Source: Paraflavitalea pollutisoli (lineage in GTDB: Bacteria > Bacteroidota > Bacteroidia > Chitinophagales > Chitinophagaceae). Taken from it: a stretch of 64,000 bases of DNA. The notes under the pieces were generated by a model, which did no database searches, was not told the origin of the DNA, and saw only the letters and a program-made list of their open reading frames with translations. Made by a program: the position numbers and the translations under genes. Shown one piece after another: positions 26,070-34,787 of the stretch (positions are counted from its first letter, which is position 1; every line of letters begins with the position of its first letter). The stretch spans positions 992,001-1,056,000 of the forward strand of contig NZ_JARKMX010000001.1 in NCBI RefSeq assembly GCF_029360705.1. Reading direction: 5' to 3'.

Positions 26070-27101
26070 CTACAGCGAAGCCCTTAAGGTAAGGTAGAAG
26101 GGAATAGCAATGTGCTCCGTCGAGCGTTCCAGGATCAGCTGCGCAGCTTTTTCTCCCATCATCTGGAAATCGCTGGAAATGGTGGTGATGCCGTTCAGTA
26201 TGATCTTTTTGAGTGGCGTCTCGTTGTACGAGATCACCCCCACCTGTTTACCTACTTTAAGCTTGGAGGCAAGGATGCGCTCGATGAGCGTCACCAGGTC
26301 ATTCTCCATCAGGTTGATGAAGCATTCGCCTTCCTGGATCGGCTCGTCTTCGATATCGTGTACCACCTTATAGTTAAAAGCGTACTGGTTACAAAAACGG
26401 TAGAACCCTTTCAGGATCTCCTGCGGGAAATAAGTGTATTCGGGGAAAATGATCTTGAGGGTATCGTACTTGCTCAATTGGGGCACTGCCTGCTCCAATG
26501 CCTGGTAGAGGTCTTTCTCGAAGTTCTCGTACACGGCTCCGTATTCGCCATTTACGCCCGCCACCAGTTTGTCGAGCAGGATCAATTTGCTTTTGTCGAT
26601 GATGTTGATGATCTCGTGGGCATTCTCGCCGCCTTCCATGAAATGCGGGATGATCACATAGTGGGTATAATCATCTTTCTTGCTTTCGAGTAGTTTCTTG
26701 AAAAAAGCAAAGTCGTTATTGTAAATATAAAAGTCGACACTGGCCATTTCGCCCAGGGCGGCAACAAAGGCATCGTACACGATCTTTTTGTGCGGACTCA
26801 GTTTGTTGAACAGCAGGAAGACCTTCAGTTGGTGATTGACTTCGGTGGTCTTGACGAAAAAGCCCTTGCCGGGCACCGAGCCCAACACCCCAATCTTCTT
26901 CAGGTGCTTGTATCCTTTCTCCGCGGTATCGCGGGATATTTCGAATTCGAAGCTCAACTCATTGATGGAGGGCAGGATCTCGTCTTTCGCAATCTTGCCG
27001 TCGGCAATCGCTTTAACAATGGAATTGGCCAGCTGCAGGTACTTGGGGGTAGCAGAATGATAGTCGATGTACAGGTGTTGATAGATCGGAGGTTTTTTCA
27101 T
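26070..27101 (-). CDS. GntR-family regulator with periplasmic-binding-protein-like effector domain, probable rhamnose regulator
   Basis: A 343-residue protein. Winged helix-turn-helix at about residues 20-90 (YLQLANSIVKAIADGKI, LPSINELSFEFEISRDTAEKGY, GVLGSVPGKGFFV), then a LacI-like sugar-binding effector domain (VISYNETPLKKIILNGITTIS, MGEKAAQLILERS). The ATG at 27101 is used; the upstream extension is uncharacteristic. It is divergent from rhaT with 287 bases between, so it most likely controls the rha operon in response to rhamnose or an intermediate. This differs from the AraC-type RhaR known for Bacteroides. Its autoregulation is likely from the shared region. Confidence 0.85.
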   Translation of the reverse strand: MKKPPIYQHLYIDYHSATPKYLQLANSIVKAIADGKIAKDEILPSINELSFEFEISRDTAEKGYKHLKKIGVLGSVPGKGFFVKTTEVNHQLKVFLLFNKLSPHKKIVYDAFVAALGEMASVDFYIYNNDFAFFKKLLESKKDDYTHYVIIPHFMEGGENAHEIINIIDKSKLILLDKLVAGVNGEYGAVYENFEKDLYQALEQAVPQLSKYDTLKIIFPEYTYFPQEILKGFYRFCNQYAFNYKVVHDIEDEPIQEGECFINLMENDLVTLIERILASKLKVGKQVGVISYNETPLKKIILNGITTISSDFQMMGEKAAQLILERSTEHIAIPFYLTLRASL

Positions 27102-27291
27102 TACAGCAACATTCGTTAACACATGAAGGATCAAACCTACAAAAAAAAGGTCAGCCGGGATATCCCTATCTCCGGCAACGATTGCAGGCCGCATTAACCC
27201 TCACAGAAAATGGTGTGGCAACAGGCCGTTCCCGGAAGGTTGGTAGCTCGCGTATTACCTTCCTGCAAAGCCTTTTAGGGGGCGTTCTCCA

Positions 27292-27337
27292 CCATGATGG
27301 TACATGATGGCCGACTAACTGAATCCGTCTACTTTTA
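27292..27337 (+). promoter_or_regulatory. Candidate GntR operator and promoter of the rha operon
   Basis: CCATGATGGTACATGATGG (27292-27310) is an imperfect palindrome (7 of 9 base pairs match) and also a direct repeat of ATGATGG. It is followed by TACTTTTA at 27330-27337, one base from the Bacteroidota minus-7 element TAnnTTTG. The palindrome would cover the upstream promoter element, as expected for a repressor site. Weak evidence; other sites in the 287-base region are possible. Confidence 0.35.
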
Positions 27338-27388
27338 ACCACCTATATTCACTTACTTGCCAGGCCATATTGAAAAAATACTAAACTC

Positions 27389-28513
27389 ATGGGATCTATT
27401 TTAGGTGTAATATTCCACTTTATCGGTGGGTTCGCATCAGGAAGTTTTTACATACCGTACAAAAAAGTAAAAGGCTGGGCCTGGGAGAGCTACTGGATCG
27501 TTGGCGGTCTCTTTTCCTGGCTGATCATTCCCCCGCTCGCAGCCTGGCTTACCATTCCCGATTTCGGTACCATCATCCATTCAGCAGATTTTGCAGTCCT
27601 CAAATGGACCTATATCATGGGTGTGCTATGGGGTATTGGCGGTCTCACCTATGGGTTGGGTGTTCGTTACCTGGGCGTATCACTCGGCAGCTCCATCATC
27701 CTTGGCTTATGCTCGGTGTTTGGGTCGCTGGTTCCTTCCATCTATTATGACTTTTTTCCGGCAGCCGGAAAAGATACCATCTCTATACTGCTATCAGAGC
27801 GCTGGGGCCAGTTCGTATTGCTTGGCCTGCTCATCTGCGTGATCGGTATCATCATTTGCGGTAAGGCAGGTGCGATGAAAGATAAAGACCTGGCCGGTCA
27901 TACGCAGGGTACGGCCAACCAGGAATTCAAGATTGGCCTGGGGCTCTTCGTAGCCATTGTATCGGGCGTACTGAGTGCCTGCTTCAGCTTCGGTATCGAG
28001 GCCGGTAAGCCCATGGCAGAAGTGGCCAACGGCGCCTGGAAGGCAGTTAATCCCGGTCAGGGTGAGTTTCTCTACGCCAACAATGTTACCTATGTAGTAC
28101 TGTTATGGGGTGGGTTGACCACAAACTTCATCTGGTGCATGATCCTGAATGCCCGCAATAAGACCTTTAAAGATTACACAAACAAGCAAACCCCGCTGAG
28201 TAAAAACTATCTTTTCTCTGCGATAGCGGGTACTACCTGGTTCCTGCAGTTCTTTTTCTATGGCATGGGCGAAAGCAAATTGGGCAATGGCGCCAGCTCG
28301 TGGATCCTGCACATGGCATTTATTATACTCATAGCTAACGCCTGGGGTCTTGCCTTGAATGAATGGAAAGGAGTGTCTAAAAAAACAAAGAACACCATCA
28401 TTGCCGGTATCGCTGTTATTCTGCTCTCGGTGCTTGTGGTAGGTTACGGTAACCACCTCAAGGAAAAGGAAAAAGAAGCCAAGGCACAGCAAACCGCAAT
28501 TCATATTATTTAA
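27389..28513 (+). CDS. rhaT: L-rhamnose/proton symporter RhaT
   Basis: A 374-residue, ten-helix inner-membrane protein of the RhaT family within the drug/metabolite transporter superfamily. Visible marks are the N-terminal FHFIGGFASGSFYIPYKKVKG, GVLWGIGGLTYGLGVRYLGVSLG and the WFLQFFFYGMGESKLG block. It brings L-rhamnose into the cytoplasm with a proton. First gene of the rha operon, 10 bases before the aldolase/dehydrogenase gene. C-terminal tail is lysine-rich (KEKEKEAKAQQ). Length is normal for the family. Confidence 0.93.
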   Translation: MGSILGVIFHFIGGFASGSFYIPYKKVKGWAWESYWIVGGLFSWLIIPPLAAWLTIPDFGTIIHSADFAVLKWTYIMGVLWGIGGLTYGLGVRYLGVSLGSSIILGLCSVFGSLVPSIYYDFFPAAGKDTISILLSERWGQFVLLGLLICVIGIIICGKAGAMKDKDLAGHTQGTANQEFKIGLGLFVAIVSGVLSACFSFGIEAGKPMAEVANGAWKAVNPGQGEFLYANNVTYVVLLWGGLTTNFIWCMILNARNKTFKDYTNKQTPLSKNYLFSAIAGTTWFLQFFFYGMGESKLGNGASSWILHMAFIILIANAWGLALNEWKGVSKKTKNTIIAGIAVILLSVLVVGYGNHLKEKEKEAKAQQTAIHII

Positions 28514-28523
28514 ATTCGATACA

Positions 28524-30641
28524 ATGTCTGTTACTACATCAACATTTAAGCATGTAAGTTATCTGTGGAATGAAGCTACAGCCGCCTCTATGGCTGGTGA
28601 TGAAGTGGCTTTGTTGATCTATCGCTCCAATCTCCTGGGGGCCGACCTGCGCCTCACCAATTATGGCGGTGGCAATACCTCCTGTAAGGTGACATCGAAA
28701 GACCCGCTGACCGGCAAAGAAACGGAAGTGATGTGGATCAAAGGGTCTGGTGGCGATATCGGCACACTGAAAAAAAGTGGCCTCGCTGCCCTTTATGTCG
28801 ACAGACTTCGTAGCCTCACCAATGTGTACCGTGGTATTCAGTATGAAGATGAAATGGTGGACCTTTTCAATCATTGCATTTTTGACCTGGCTTCCAAAGC
28901 ACCTTCTATCGATACCCCCCTACACGGCTTCCTGCCCTTCAAACACATCGATCACCTGCACCCCGATGCGGCTATTGCCATCGCGGCCGCGAAAGATGGT
29001 AAAAAGATCACCCAGGAACTTTTTAAAGGAACCATTGGTTGGGTAGAATGGCAACGCCCCGGTTTTGACCTGGGACTGAAGCTGAAACAGTGTCTCGATG
29101 AAAATCCCGGTATCCGCGGCATCATGCTCGGTTCGCATGGCCTGTTTACCTGGGGCGATACGGCGTATGAGTCGTATGTGAATACGCTGGAAGTGATTGA
29201 AGCCTGTGCCGAGTACATCGAGTCGAAGACGAAAAAAGAAACCACTTTTGGTGGTGCGAGGATACAGGCCCTGCCCAAAGAAACCCGCCTGAGCCAGGCC
29301 GCCCTGCTGGCCCCGGTGTTGCGTGGTTTCTGCTCGAGCCATACCCGCATGGTAGGCCATTTTACGGATGATGACCGTGTACTCCAGTTCATCAATTCCA
29401 AAGACCTCGACCGCCTGGCGCCGATGGGCACCAGTTGTCCCGACCACTTCCTGCGTACCAAGATCAGTCCGCTGGTACTGGCCATCGCTCCCGATGCAGA
29501 CCTGTCGGATGCAAAAGGGCTGAAGGAACAACTGGCTGCACCATTCGAAGCGTACCGCAAGCTGTATGCAGACTATTACAATACCTGTAAGCACCCCAAC
29601 AGTCCAGCCATGCGCGACCCCAATCCCGTGGTGATCCTGTATCCGGGCGTAGGTATGTTCACGTTTGCCAAGGACAAGCAAACAGCCCGGGTAGCGGCAG
29701 AGTTCTATACCAACGCCATCAATGTGATGCGTGGTGCGGAGGCCATCTCTTCTTATACCTCACTTCCACACCAGGAAGCATTCAACATCGAATACTGGTT
29801 GTTGGAAGAAGCCAAGTTGCAACGAATGCCGAAGCCCAAGGCGCTGTCCGGAAGGGTTGCCCTGGTAACCGGTAGCGCTGGCGGTATCGGAAAAGCTATT
29901 GCGCAAAAGTTTGCCGATGAAGGCGCTTGCGTGATCATCAATGACAATGATGCCAAACGACTGGAAGGTGCGAAAGAAGACTTCCAGAAGAAATATGGTA
30001 AAGACGTATTTGCGACTGCAGTACTGGATGTGACCAGCGAGCAGGATATTAAAAATGCGACAACTGTTGCGGCCCTGGCTTTTGGTGGTGTAGACATCGT
30101 GGTGAACTGCGCGGGGCTTTCGATCTCCAAGCCTATTGAAGATCATACCGAAAAAGACTGGGATATCCTGTACGATGTTCTCGTGAAAGGACAGTTTTTT
30201 GTCACCCAGGCTGGCGTAGAGATTATGCGCAAGCAGGCCCTGGGTGGCGATGTGCTCAACATCGTCAGCAAGAACGGCCTGGTTTCCGGTCCCAACAATG
30301 CTGGTTATGGCAGTGCGAAAGCAGCCCAGCTGCACCTCAGCCGCCTGAATGCGGCTGAACTGGGTAAAGACAATATTCGCGTAAATGTCGTAAATCCCGA
30401 TGCCGTCATCTCCGATAGTAAGATCTGGGAAGGCGCCTGGGCCGAAGGCCGCGCCAAAGCTTATGGCGTTACAGTGGAAGAATTACCCGCTTATTATGCC
30501 AAACGCACCTTGCTCAACGAGATCATTTTGCCGGAAGACATTGCCAATGCCTGCTTCGTATTTGTAGGCGGCTTGCTCAACAAATCAACCGGCAACGTGC
30601 TCAATGTAGATGGAGGTGTGGCGATGGCTTTTGTAAGATAA
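28524..30641 (+). CDS. rhaEW: Bifunctional L-rhamnulose-1-phosphate aldolase / L-lactaldehyde dehydrogenase
   Basis: A 705-residue fusion. Residues 1-430 are a class II aldolase/adducin domain (LTNYGGGNTSCKV, HIDHLHPDAAIAIAAAKDG with zinc-type histidines, GIMLGSHGLFTWG). Residues about 440-705 are a short-chain dehydrogenase (TGSAGGIGKAIA with T449/G450, catalytic Y595 and K599 in YGSAK). The aldolase splits L-rhamnulose 1-phosphate into dihydroxyacetone phosphate and L-lactaldehyde, which the dehydrogenase oxidises to L-lactate. The RhaEW fusion is known from several phyla. It sits in the rha operon directly after rhaT. Confidence 0.92.
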   Translation: MSVTTSTFKHVSYLWNEATAASMAGDEVALLIYRSNLLGADLRLTNYGGGNTSCKVTSKDPLTGKETEVMWIKGSGGDIGTLKKSGLAALYVDRLRSLTNVYRGIQYEDEMVDLFNHCIFDLASKAPSIDTPLHGFLPFKHIDHLHPDAAIAIAAAKDGKKITQELFKGTIGWVEWQRPGFDLGLKLKQCLDENPGIRGIMLGSHGLFTWGDTAYESYVNTLEVIEACAEYIESKTKKETTFGGARIQALPKETRLSQAALLAPVLRGFCSSHTRMVGHFTDDDRVLQFINSKDLDRLAPMGTSCPDHFLRTKISPLVLAIAPDADLSDAKGLKEQLAAPFEAYRKLYADYYNTCKHPNSPAMRDPNPVVILYPGVGMFTFAKDKQTARVAAEFYTNAINVMRGAEAISSYTSLPHQEAFNIEYWLLEEAKLQRMPKPKALSGRVALVTGSAGGIGKAIAQKFADEGACVIINDNDAKRLEGAKEDFQKKYGKDVFATAVLDVTSEQDIKNATTVAALAFGGVDIVVNCAGLSISKPIEDHTEKDWDILYDVLVKGQFFVTQAGVEIMRKQALGGDVLNIVSKNGLVSGPNNAGYGSAKAAQLHLSRLNAAELGKDNIRVNVVNPDAVISDSKIWEGAWAEGRAKAYGVTVEELPAYYAKRTLLNEIILPEDIANACFVFVGGLLNKSTGNVLNVDGGVAMAFVR

Positions 30642-30783
30642 AGAAGGCAAGAAGGCAACAAGGCATCGAGGGAAAAGTCGTTGGCAAAGTGCCTGCATCC
30701 GCGATCTCGATGTCCGGGCTGCTTGAACGGCTCGGTGCCTTGCTGCCTCGATGCCTGTTTTTAACAATAAACGAATTGCTCCT
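30642..30783 (+). other. Structured intercistronic segment in the rha operon
   Basis: Three tandem copies of an 8-mer (AGAAGGCA, AGAAGGCA, ACAAGGCA, 30642-30665) lead into AGGCATCGAGG (30661-30671), which pairs perfectly with CCTCGATGCCT (30746-30756), followed by TGTTTTTAAC. The 142-base gap is the longest in an otherwise tight operon. It may be a weak terminator or an RNA processing/stability element separating rhaT-rhaEW from the later genes. Confidence 0.5.
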
Positions 30784-31098
30784 ATGGCCCGCATTGCATT
30801 CAAAATGACCCTGCACCCCGGTTTTGAAGAAGAATACCGCAAAAGACATGATACCATCTGGCCCGACCTGCAAGCTTTGCTGAAAGAAACGGGCATCAGC
30901 GACTATTCCATCTTTCTCGATGAAACCACCAACAGCCTGTTTGGTGTGTTGAAGGCCGAAGACCCGAAGGCATTGGACAACCTGCCCGCACAACCGGTGA
31001 TGCAAAAATGGTGGGCCTATATGAAAGACATCATGGCTAGCAATGAAGACAATTCGCCCGTCAGTATTCCCTTAAAAGAAGTATTTTACTTACCATAA
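30784..31098 (+). CDS. rhaM: L-rhamnose mutarotase
   Basis: A 104-residue protein, the usual length of RhaM/YiiL. Visible marks are the N-terminal RIAFKMTLHPGFEEEYRKRHDTIWPDL block with the histidine, and WWAYMKDIM. It interconverts alpha- and beta-L-rhamnose so that the isomerase gets its preferred anomer. The ATG at 30784 is used; the extended frame from 30751 would start inside the intercistronic hairpin. It lies 11 bases before the isomerase ATG. Confidence 0.93.
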   Translation: MARIAFKMTLHPGFEEEYRKRHDTIWPDLQALLKETGISDYSIFLDETTNSLFGVLKAEDPKALDNLPAQPVMQKWWAYMKDIMASNEDNSPVSIPLKEVFYLP

Positions 31099-31109
31099 AA
31101 CGATTGAGT

Positions 31110-32384
31110 ATGCAAGTGGAGAAGTATGCGATCGACAACCACAACAGTGACCTGCTCGCAAAGCATATAAAGAAATTCGAATTCATCGCTTCCGATATAA
31201 GCCAGGTGAAGGATATCGTCCAAAAACTGAAGGACTTCCAGGTGGCGATTCCCAGCTGGGCCCTGGGTACCGGCGGTACACGCTTTGGCCGTTTCTCCGG
31301 TGGCGGTGAACCCCGCACACTAGAAGAAAAGATCGAAGATGTAGGCCTGCTGCACAAACTCAACCAGTCTGGCGGTGCCATTTCCCTGCATATTCCCTGG
31401 GATATTCCTCAGAATCCTACTGCCATCAAAAGCCTGGCTGTTCAACACGGCCTGCGCTTTGATGCGGTCAATTCCAATACTTTCCAGGATCAGAAAGACC
31501 AGGAGCTCAGCTACAAATTTGGCTCGCTGCAGCATGTCGATAAAGCCGTTCGCAAACAGGCCATCGACCACAACATCGAGGTGATCAGGCATGGGGTGGA
31601 GCTCGGTTCCGATTCCATCACCGTATGGCTTTCCGATGGATCCTGTTTTCCAGGTCAGCTCAATTTTCGCAAGGCCTTCCAGCGCACGCTCGATAGCCTG
31701 AAAGAAATTTATGCGGCCCTGCCGGCCAACTGGAAAATGTTTGTCGAATACAAAGCCTTCGAGCCCAATTTCTATTCCATGACAGTCGGTGATTGGGGCC
31801 AGTCATTGTTGTATGCCAACAAACTCGGTCCGCAGGCTTATACCCTGGTTGATCTGGGTCATCACCTGCCCAATGCGAATATCGAGCAGATCGTAGCCTT
31901 GTTGCTGGGTGAAGGCAAACTCGGCGGTTTCCATTTCAACGATTCAAAATATGGCGATGATGACCTCACGGTAGGCAGCATCAATCCTTACCAGCTCTTC
32001 CTCATCTTCAATGAGCTGGTAGAAGGTATGGACGCCAGGTCGATGAACCATGCCACCGATCTGGGCTGGATGATCGATGCCTCGCACAATGTAAAAGATC
32101 CGTTGGAAGACCTGCTGCAATCGGTAGAGGCTATTAAGATCGCCTATGCACAGGCCTTGCTGGTTGATACCAAAGCGCTGCAACAGGCACAAGACCAAAG
32201 CGACGTGGCCCGTGCACAGGAGATCCTGCAGCAGGCTTATCGTACCGATGTACGTCCGCTGGTAGCCGAAGCACGCCTGCAGGCGGGTGGGGCACTCGAT
32301 CCGCTGGGTTTGTTCCGTACCCATAAAGTACGGGAACAGCTCATCAAAGAGCGCGGACAAAAGACTGTAGCAACAGGATTGTAA
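31110..32384 (+). CDS. rhaI: L-rhamnose isomerase (RhaI type)
   Basis: A 424-residue TIM-barrel sugar isomerase of the Pseudomonas stutzeri-like RhaI group, distinct from E. coli RhaA. Metal-binding residues fit E213 (FVEYKAFEP), D248 (VDLGHH), H275 (GFHFNDSKYGDDD) with further aspartates. It converts L-rhamnose to L-rhamnulose in the cytoplasm. The ATG at 31110 is chosen; a TTG two codons upstream at 31104 is the alternative. It is followed by a strong hairpin before the kinase gene. Confidence 0.92.
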   Translation: MQVEKYAIDNHNSDLLAKHIKKFEFIASDISQVKDIVQKLKDFQVAIPSWALGTGGTRFGRFSGGGEPRTLEEKIEDVGLLHKLNQSGGAISLHIPWDIPQNPTAIKSLAVQHGLRFDAVNSNTFQDQKDQELSYKFGSLQHVDKAVRKQAIDHNIEVIRHGVELGSDSITVWLSDGSCFPGQLNFRKAFQRTLDSLKEIYAALPANWKMFVEYKAFEPNFYSMTVGDWGQSLLYANKLGPQAYTLVDLGHHLPNANIEQIVALLLGEGKLGGFHFNDSKYGDDDLTVGSINPYQLFLIFNELVEGMDARSMNHATDLGWMIDASHNVKDPLEDLLQSVEAIKIAYAQALLVDTKALQQAQDQSDVARAQEILQQAYRTDVRPLVAEARLQAGGALDPLGLFRTHKVREQLIKERGQKTVATGL

Positions 32385-32394
32385 GCAAGTATAC

Positions 32395-32431
32395 AGCCTT
32401 GGCTGCGAACCACTCGTCCGCAGCCAAGGCT
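32395..32431 (+). other. Strong intercistronic hairpin between isomerase and kinase
   Basis: AGCCTTGGCTGCG (32395-32407) and CGCAGCCAAGGCT (32419-32431) form a perfect 13-bp GC-rich stem with an 11-base loop. It begins 11 bases after the isomerase stop and ends 14 bases before the kinase GTG. It has no T-run, so it is more likely an RNA stability or translation element than a terminator. Confidence 0.75.
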
Positions 32432-32445
32432 CAAAATGTTGAATC

Positions 32446-33837
32446 GTGACGAACCTGCCCATCATTGCCATCTTCGATATCGGTAAGACCAACAAGAAAT
32501 TCTTCCTCTTCGATGAAGACTACAATATGTTGCTGGAGCGATCCAGTCCCTTTACCGAGATCACCGATGAAGACGGCGATCCGTGCGAAGACATCGAAGC
32601 CCTGACACAATGGGTGAAACGTTCTCTGCGCGATATTCAAACCATGCGGGAGTATACCCTCAAGGCTGTCAACTTTTCGACCTATGGCGCCAGTTTCGTG
32701 CACCTCAATGCAGAAGGCAAGCCCGTTACGCCCCTGTACAATTACCTGAAGCCATACCCGGCCGGATTGCAGGAAGAGTTCTATCAGCAATATGGTGGCG
32801 AGATCACGTTCTCGATGCATACCGCCTCGCCGGCCCTGGGTAACCTCAATTCGGGTTTGCAGTTGTACTGGCTCAAAAAACACAAGCCGCAGGTATTCGA
32901 AAAGATCCGGTATTCGCTGCACCTGCCGCAGTACATGAGTTATCTGCTCACCGGCAAAACATATAGTGACATTACCAGCATAGGCTGTCATACTGCCTTG
33001 TGGAACTTCTCCCAAAACCATTACCATGAGTGGATTTTCCGCGAAGGGGTGATCGATAAGCTGGCACCGATATTTCCCTCCAACCAATTGATCAATGCCT
33101 CGCTCGATGGAAGGCCCGTGCTGAGTGGGGTGGGCCTGCACGATAGTTCGGCCGCGCTCATTCCTTACCTGGCCAATTTTACCGAGCCTTTCCTGCTTAT
33201 TTCAACCGGTACCTGGTGTATTACCCTCAATCCTTTCAACCAGTCGCGCCTGCTAGCCGATGAGTTGAAACAGGATTGTTTGTGTTATATGGAGTACCGC
33301 GCCCGCCCCGTCAAGGCATCGCGGCTCTTCGCCGGATATGAACACGAGCAACAGGTGAAAAGACTGGCTGCTCATTTCGAGCAATCGGCGGATTACTACA
33401 AGACGGTCCACTTTTCTCCTGGCATCATCGATGCGTTACAGCAACGCCCCGCGTTTGCAGATAAAGCCACAGGTTCTCATGGCCTGCAGCAGTCGGTCTT
33501 CGCACAACGCGATCTCCATGATTTTGCCACGTATGAAGAAGCGTACCACCAGCTGATCGCAGACATCATGCAGCAGCAGGTAGCGTCTACCAATCTCGTG
33601 ATGAGCCGGGAAGTGAAAAAGATCTTTGTTGATGGGGGCTTTGGCCGTAATACTATTTATATGCACTTATTAGCCCGGGCCTATCCGCAGTTGGAAGTGT
33701 ATGCAGCATCGATCGCCCAGGCGTCTGCCGTGGGGGCTGCCATGGCCGTTCACGCCTATTGGAACAAGCGTTCCTTGCCCGAAGAGCTGATCGATCTCAA
33801 AAAGTTTACGGCCCCCGCTACGTCTGTCAATTCCTGA
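32446..33837 (+). CDS. rhaB: Rhamnulokinase, FGGY family
   Basis: A 463-residue FGGY carbohydrate kinase. N-terminal phosphate-binding motif FDIGKTNKKFFLFDED, FSTYGASFVHL, GVGLHDSSAALIPY with the catalytic-type aspartate, LLISTGTWC and the C-terminal KKIFVDGGFGRNTIY ATP-site motif. It phosphorylates L-rhamnulose to L-rhamnulose 1-phosphate, the substrate of the aldolase. It starts with GTG at 32446; the ATG at 32436 is out of frame. Last gene of the operon; it overlaps the convergent hydrolase gene by 11 bases. Related fuculokinases share the fold, but the context fixes rhamnulose. Confidence 0.9.
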   Translation: MTNLPIIAIFDIGKTNKKFFLFDEDYNMLLERSSPFTEITDEDGDPCEDIEALTQWVKRSLRDIQTMREYTLKAVNFSTYGASFVHLNAEGKPVTPLYNYLKPYPAGLQEEFYQQYGGEITFSMHTASPALGNLNSGLQLYWLKKHKPQVFEKIRYSLHLPQYMSYLLTGKTYSDITSIGCHTALWNFSQNHYHEWIFREGVIDKLAPIFPSNQLINASLDGRPVLSGVGLHDSSAALIPYLANFTEPFLLISTGTWCITLNPFNQSRLLADELKQDCLCYMEYRARPVKASRLFAGYEHEQQVKRLAAHFEQSADYYKTVHFSPGIIDALQQRPAFADKATGSHGLQQSVFAQRDLHDFATYEEAYHQLIADIMQQQVASTNLVMSREVKKIFVDGGFGRNTIYMHLLARAYPQLEVYAASIAQASAVGAAMAVHAYWNKRSLPEELIDLKKFTAPATSVNS

Positions 33838-34663
33838 GCCATACCAGCATCGGATTCCAAATGCCTTCCCGGTTCCGTTTCTCGAAGGGACCGAGGTGGC
33901 CGATCTTTTTCATGCCTACATCGCCCGGTTTGAAATGGTGCCAGGTGATCTGTGACCCGGAAAAATAGTGCAGGAGGGCTTGTACAGCCTCCCGGGGAGA
34001 ACGCCAGTCATCCGAAAAGCTGATGGCCAGTAACGGGATGTCGAGCTTTCGGTAATTGATATCGGGGAAATGATCGAAGAGGCCATTGTTGTTGCTGCAC
34101 CAGTCTATCCATTCATACATCACCCCTTTGGGCAGGTTGTCGGAAATGCCGCTGCTTCTGCCGGGAAAATAGCCCATGATCGTGCTGGATAAACGCACAA
34201 AGGTTTTGAGGAACAACATCCGGAGCCGGTCGTGCCAGGGCCATAATTTACGGCAGGTGAGGGCGCTGTTCACCAATACCAGTTTGTTGATGTATTGGTT
34301 GGCCGGCGACAAACCGATCAGTTCACCACTGATGCCATGGCCAATGTAAATGATCTCCTGATTGGGAAACCGGGTGCGTGCATACCGTATTACGGCATCG
34401 AGGTCCTGCACGGCCCATTGCAGCAGGCGGGCTTTGAAACCTTTCAGGGTTTGCGGAGCCGATAATCCAACGCCCCGGTAATCGAAGGTGATCACGGGAT
34501 AGCCTTGCGATTCGAGAAAGATCGCCAGTTCATGATAATGTTGCTGAGAGGCCAGCACAGAAGGCCCCACGAGGATCACCTTTCCCTGTGTTGGTGCATG
34601 CGCATAGATCTTCATGCCGATCGCGCAGCCGTCTTTAGTTCTAATCGTGCCGTTTTCGTGCAT
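33827..34663 (-). CDS. Alpha/beta hydrolase-fold protein lacking the nucleophilic serine
   Basis: A 278-residue protein resembling the COG4757-type predicted alpha/beta hydrolases. Oxyanion region GKVILVGPSVLASQQHYHEL, FDYRGVGLSAP, nucleophile elbow YIGHGISGELIGL, then FSDDWRSP and KKIGHLGPF, which supply the expected acid and histidine. At the elbow the family has GHSxGG; here it is GHGISG, with glycine G110 (codon GGC) where the serine is expected. S112 is two residues on, so the enzyme is probably inactive or altered. It overlaps the rhaB end by 11 bases on the opposite strand and has no clear link to rhamnose. Confidence 0.8.
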   Translation of the reverse strand: MHENGTIRTKDGCAIGMKIYAHAPTQGKVILVGPSVLASQQHYHELAIFLESQGYPVITFDYRGVGLSAPQTLKGFKARLLQWAVQDLDAVIRYARTRFPNQEIIYIGHGISGELIGLSPANQYINKLVLVNSALTCRKLWPWHDRLRMLFLKTFVRLSSTIMGYFPGRSSGISDNLPKGVMYEWIDWCSNNNGLFDHFPDINYRKLDIPLLAISFSDDWRSPREAVQALLHYFSGSQITWHHFKPGDVGMKKIGHLGPFEKRNREGIWNPMLVWLRN

Positions 34664-34787
34664 AGTGGTACTTCCTGTATTGGGGGTAAAACAGTGTTGC
34701 TGCTTTTTCGGTGAAACCAGTTTTCAGAGGGACAGTGTTGTGGAACGTGGTGCAGATACCTGCCTACAAATAGCCGGCAAGCCGGAC

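Noticed and set aside
26070-27194. Longer start for the GntR regulator
   Set aside because: The extra 31 residues precede the normal winged-helix start and would cover part of the divergent promoter region.
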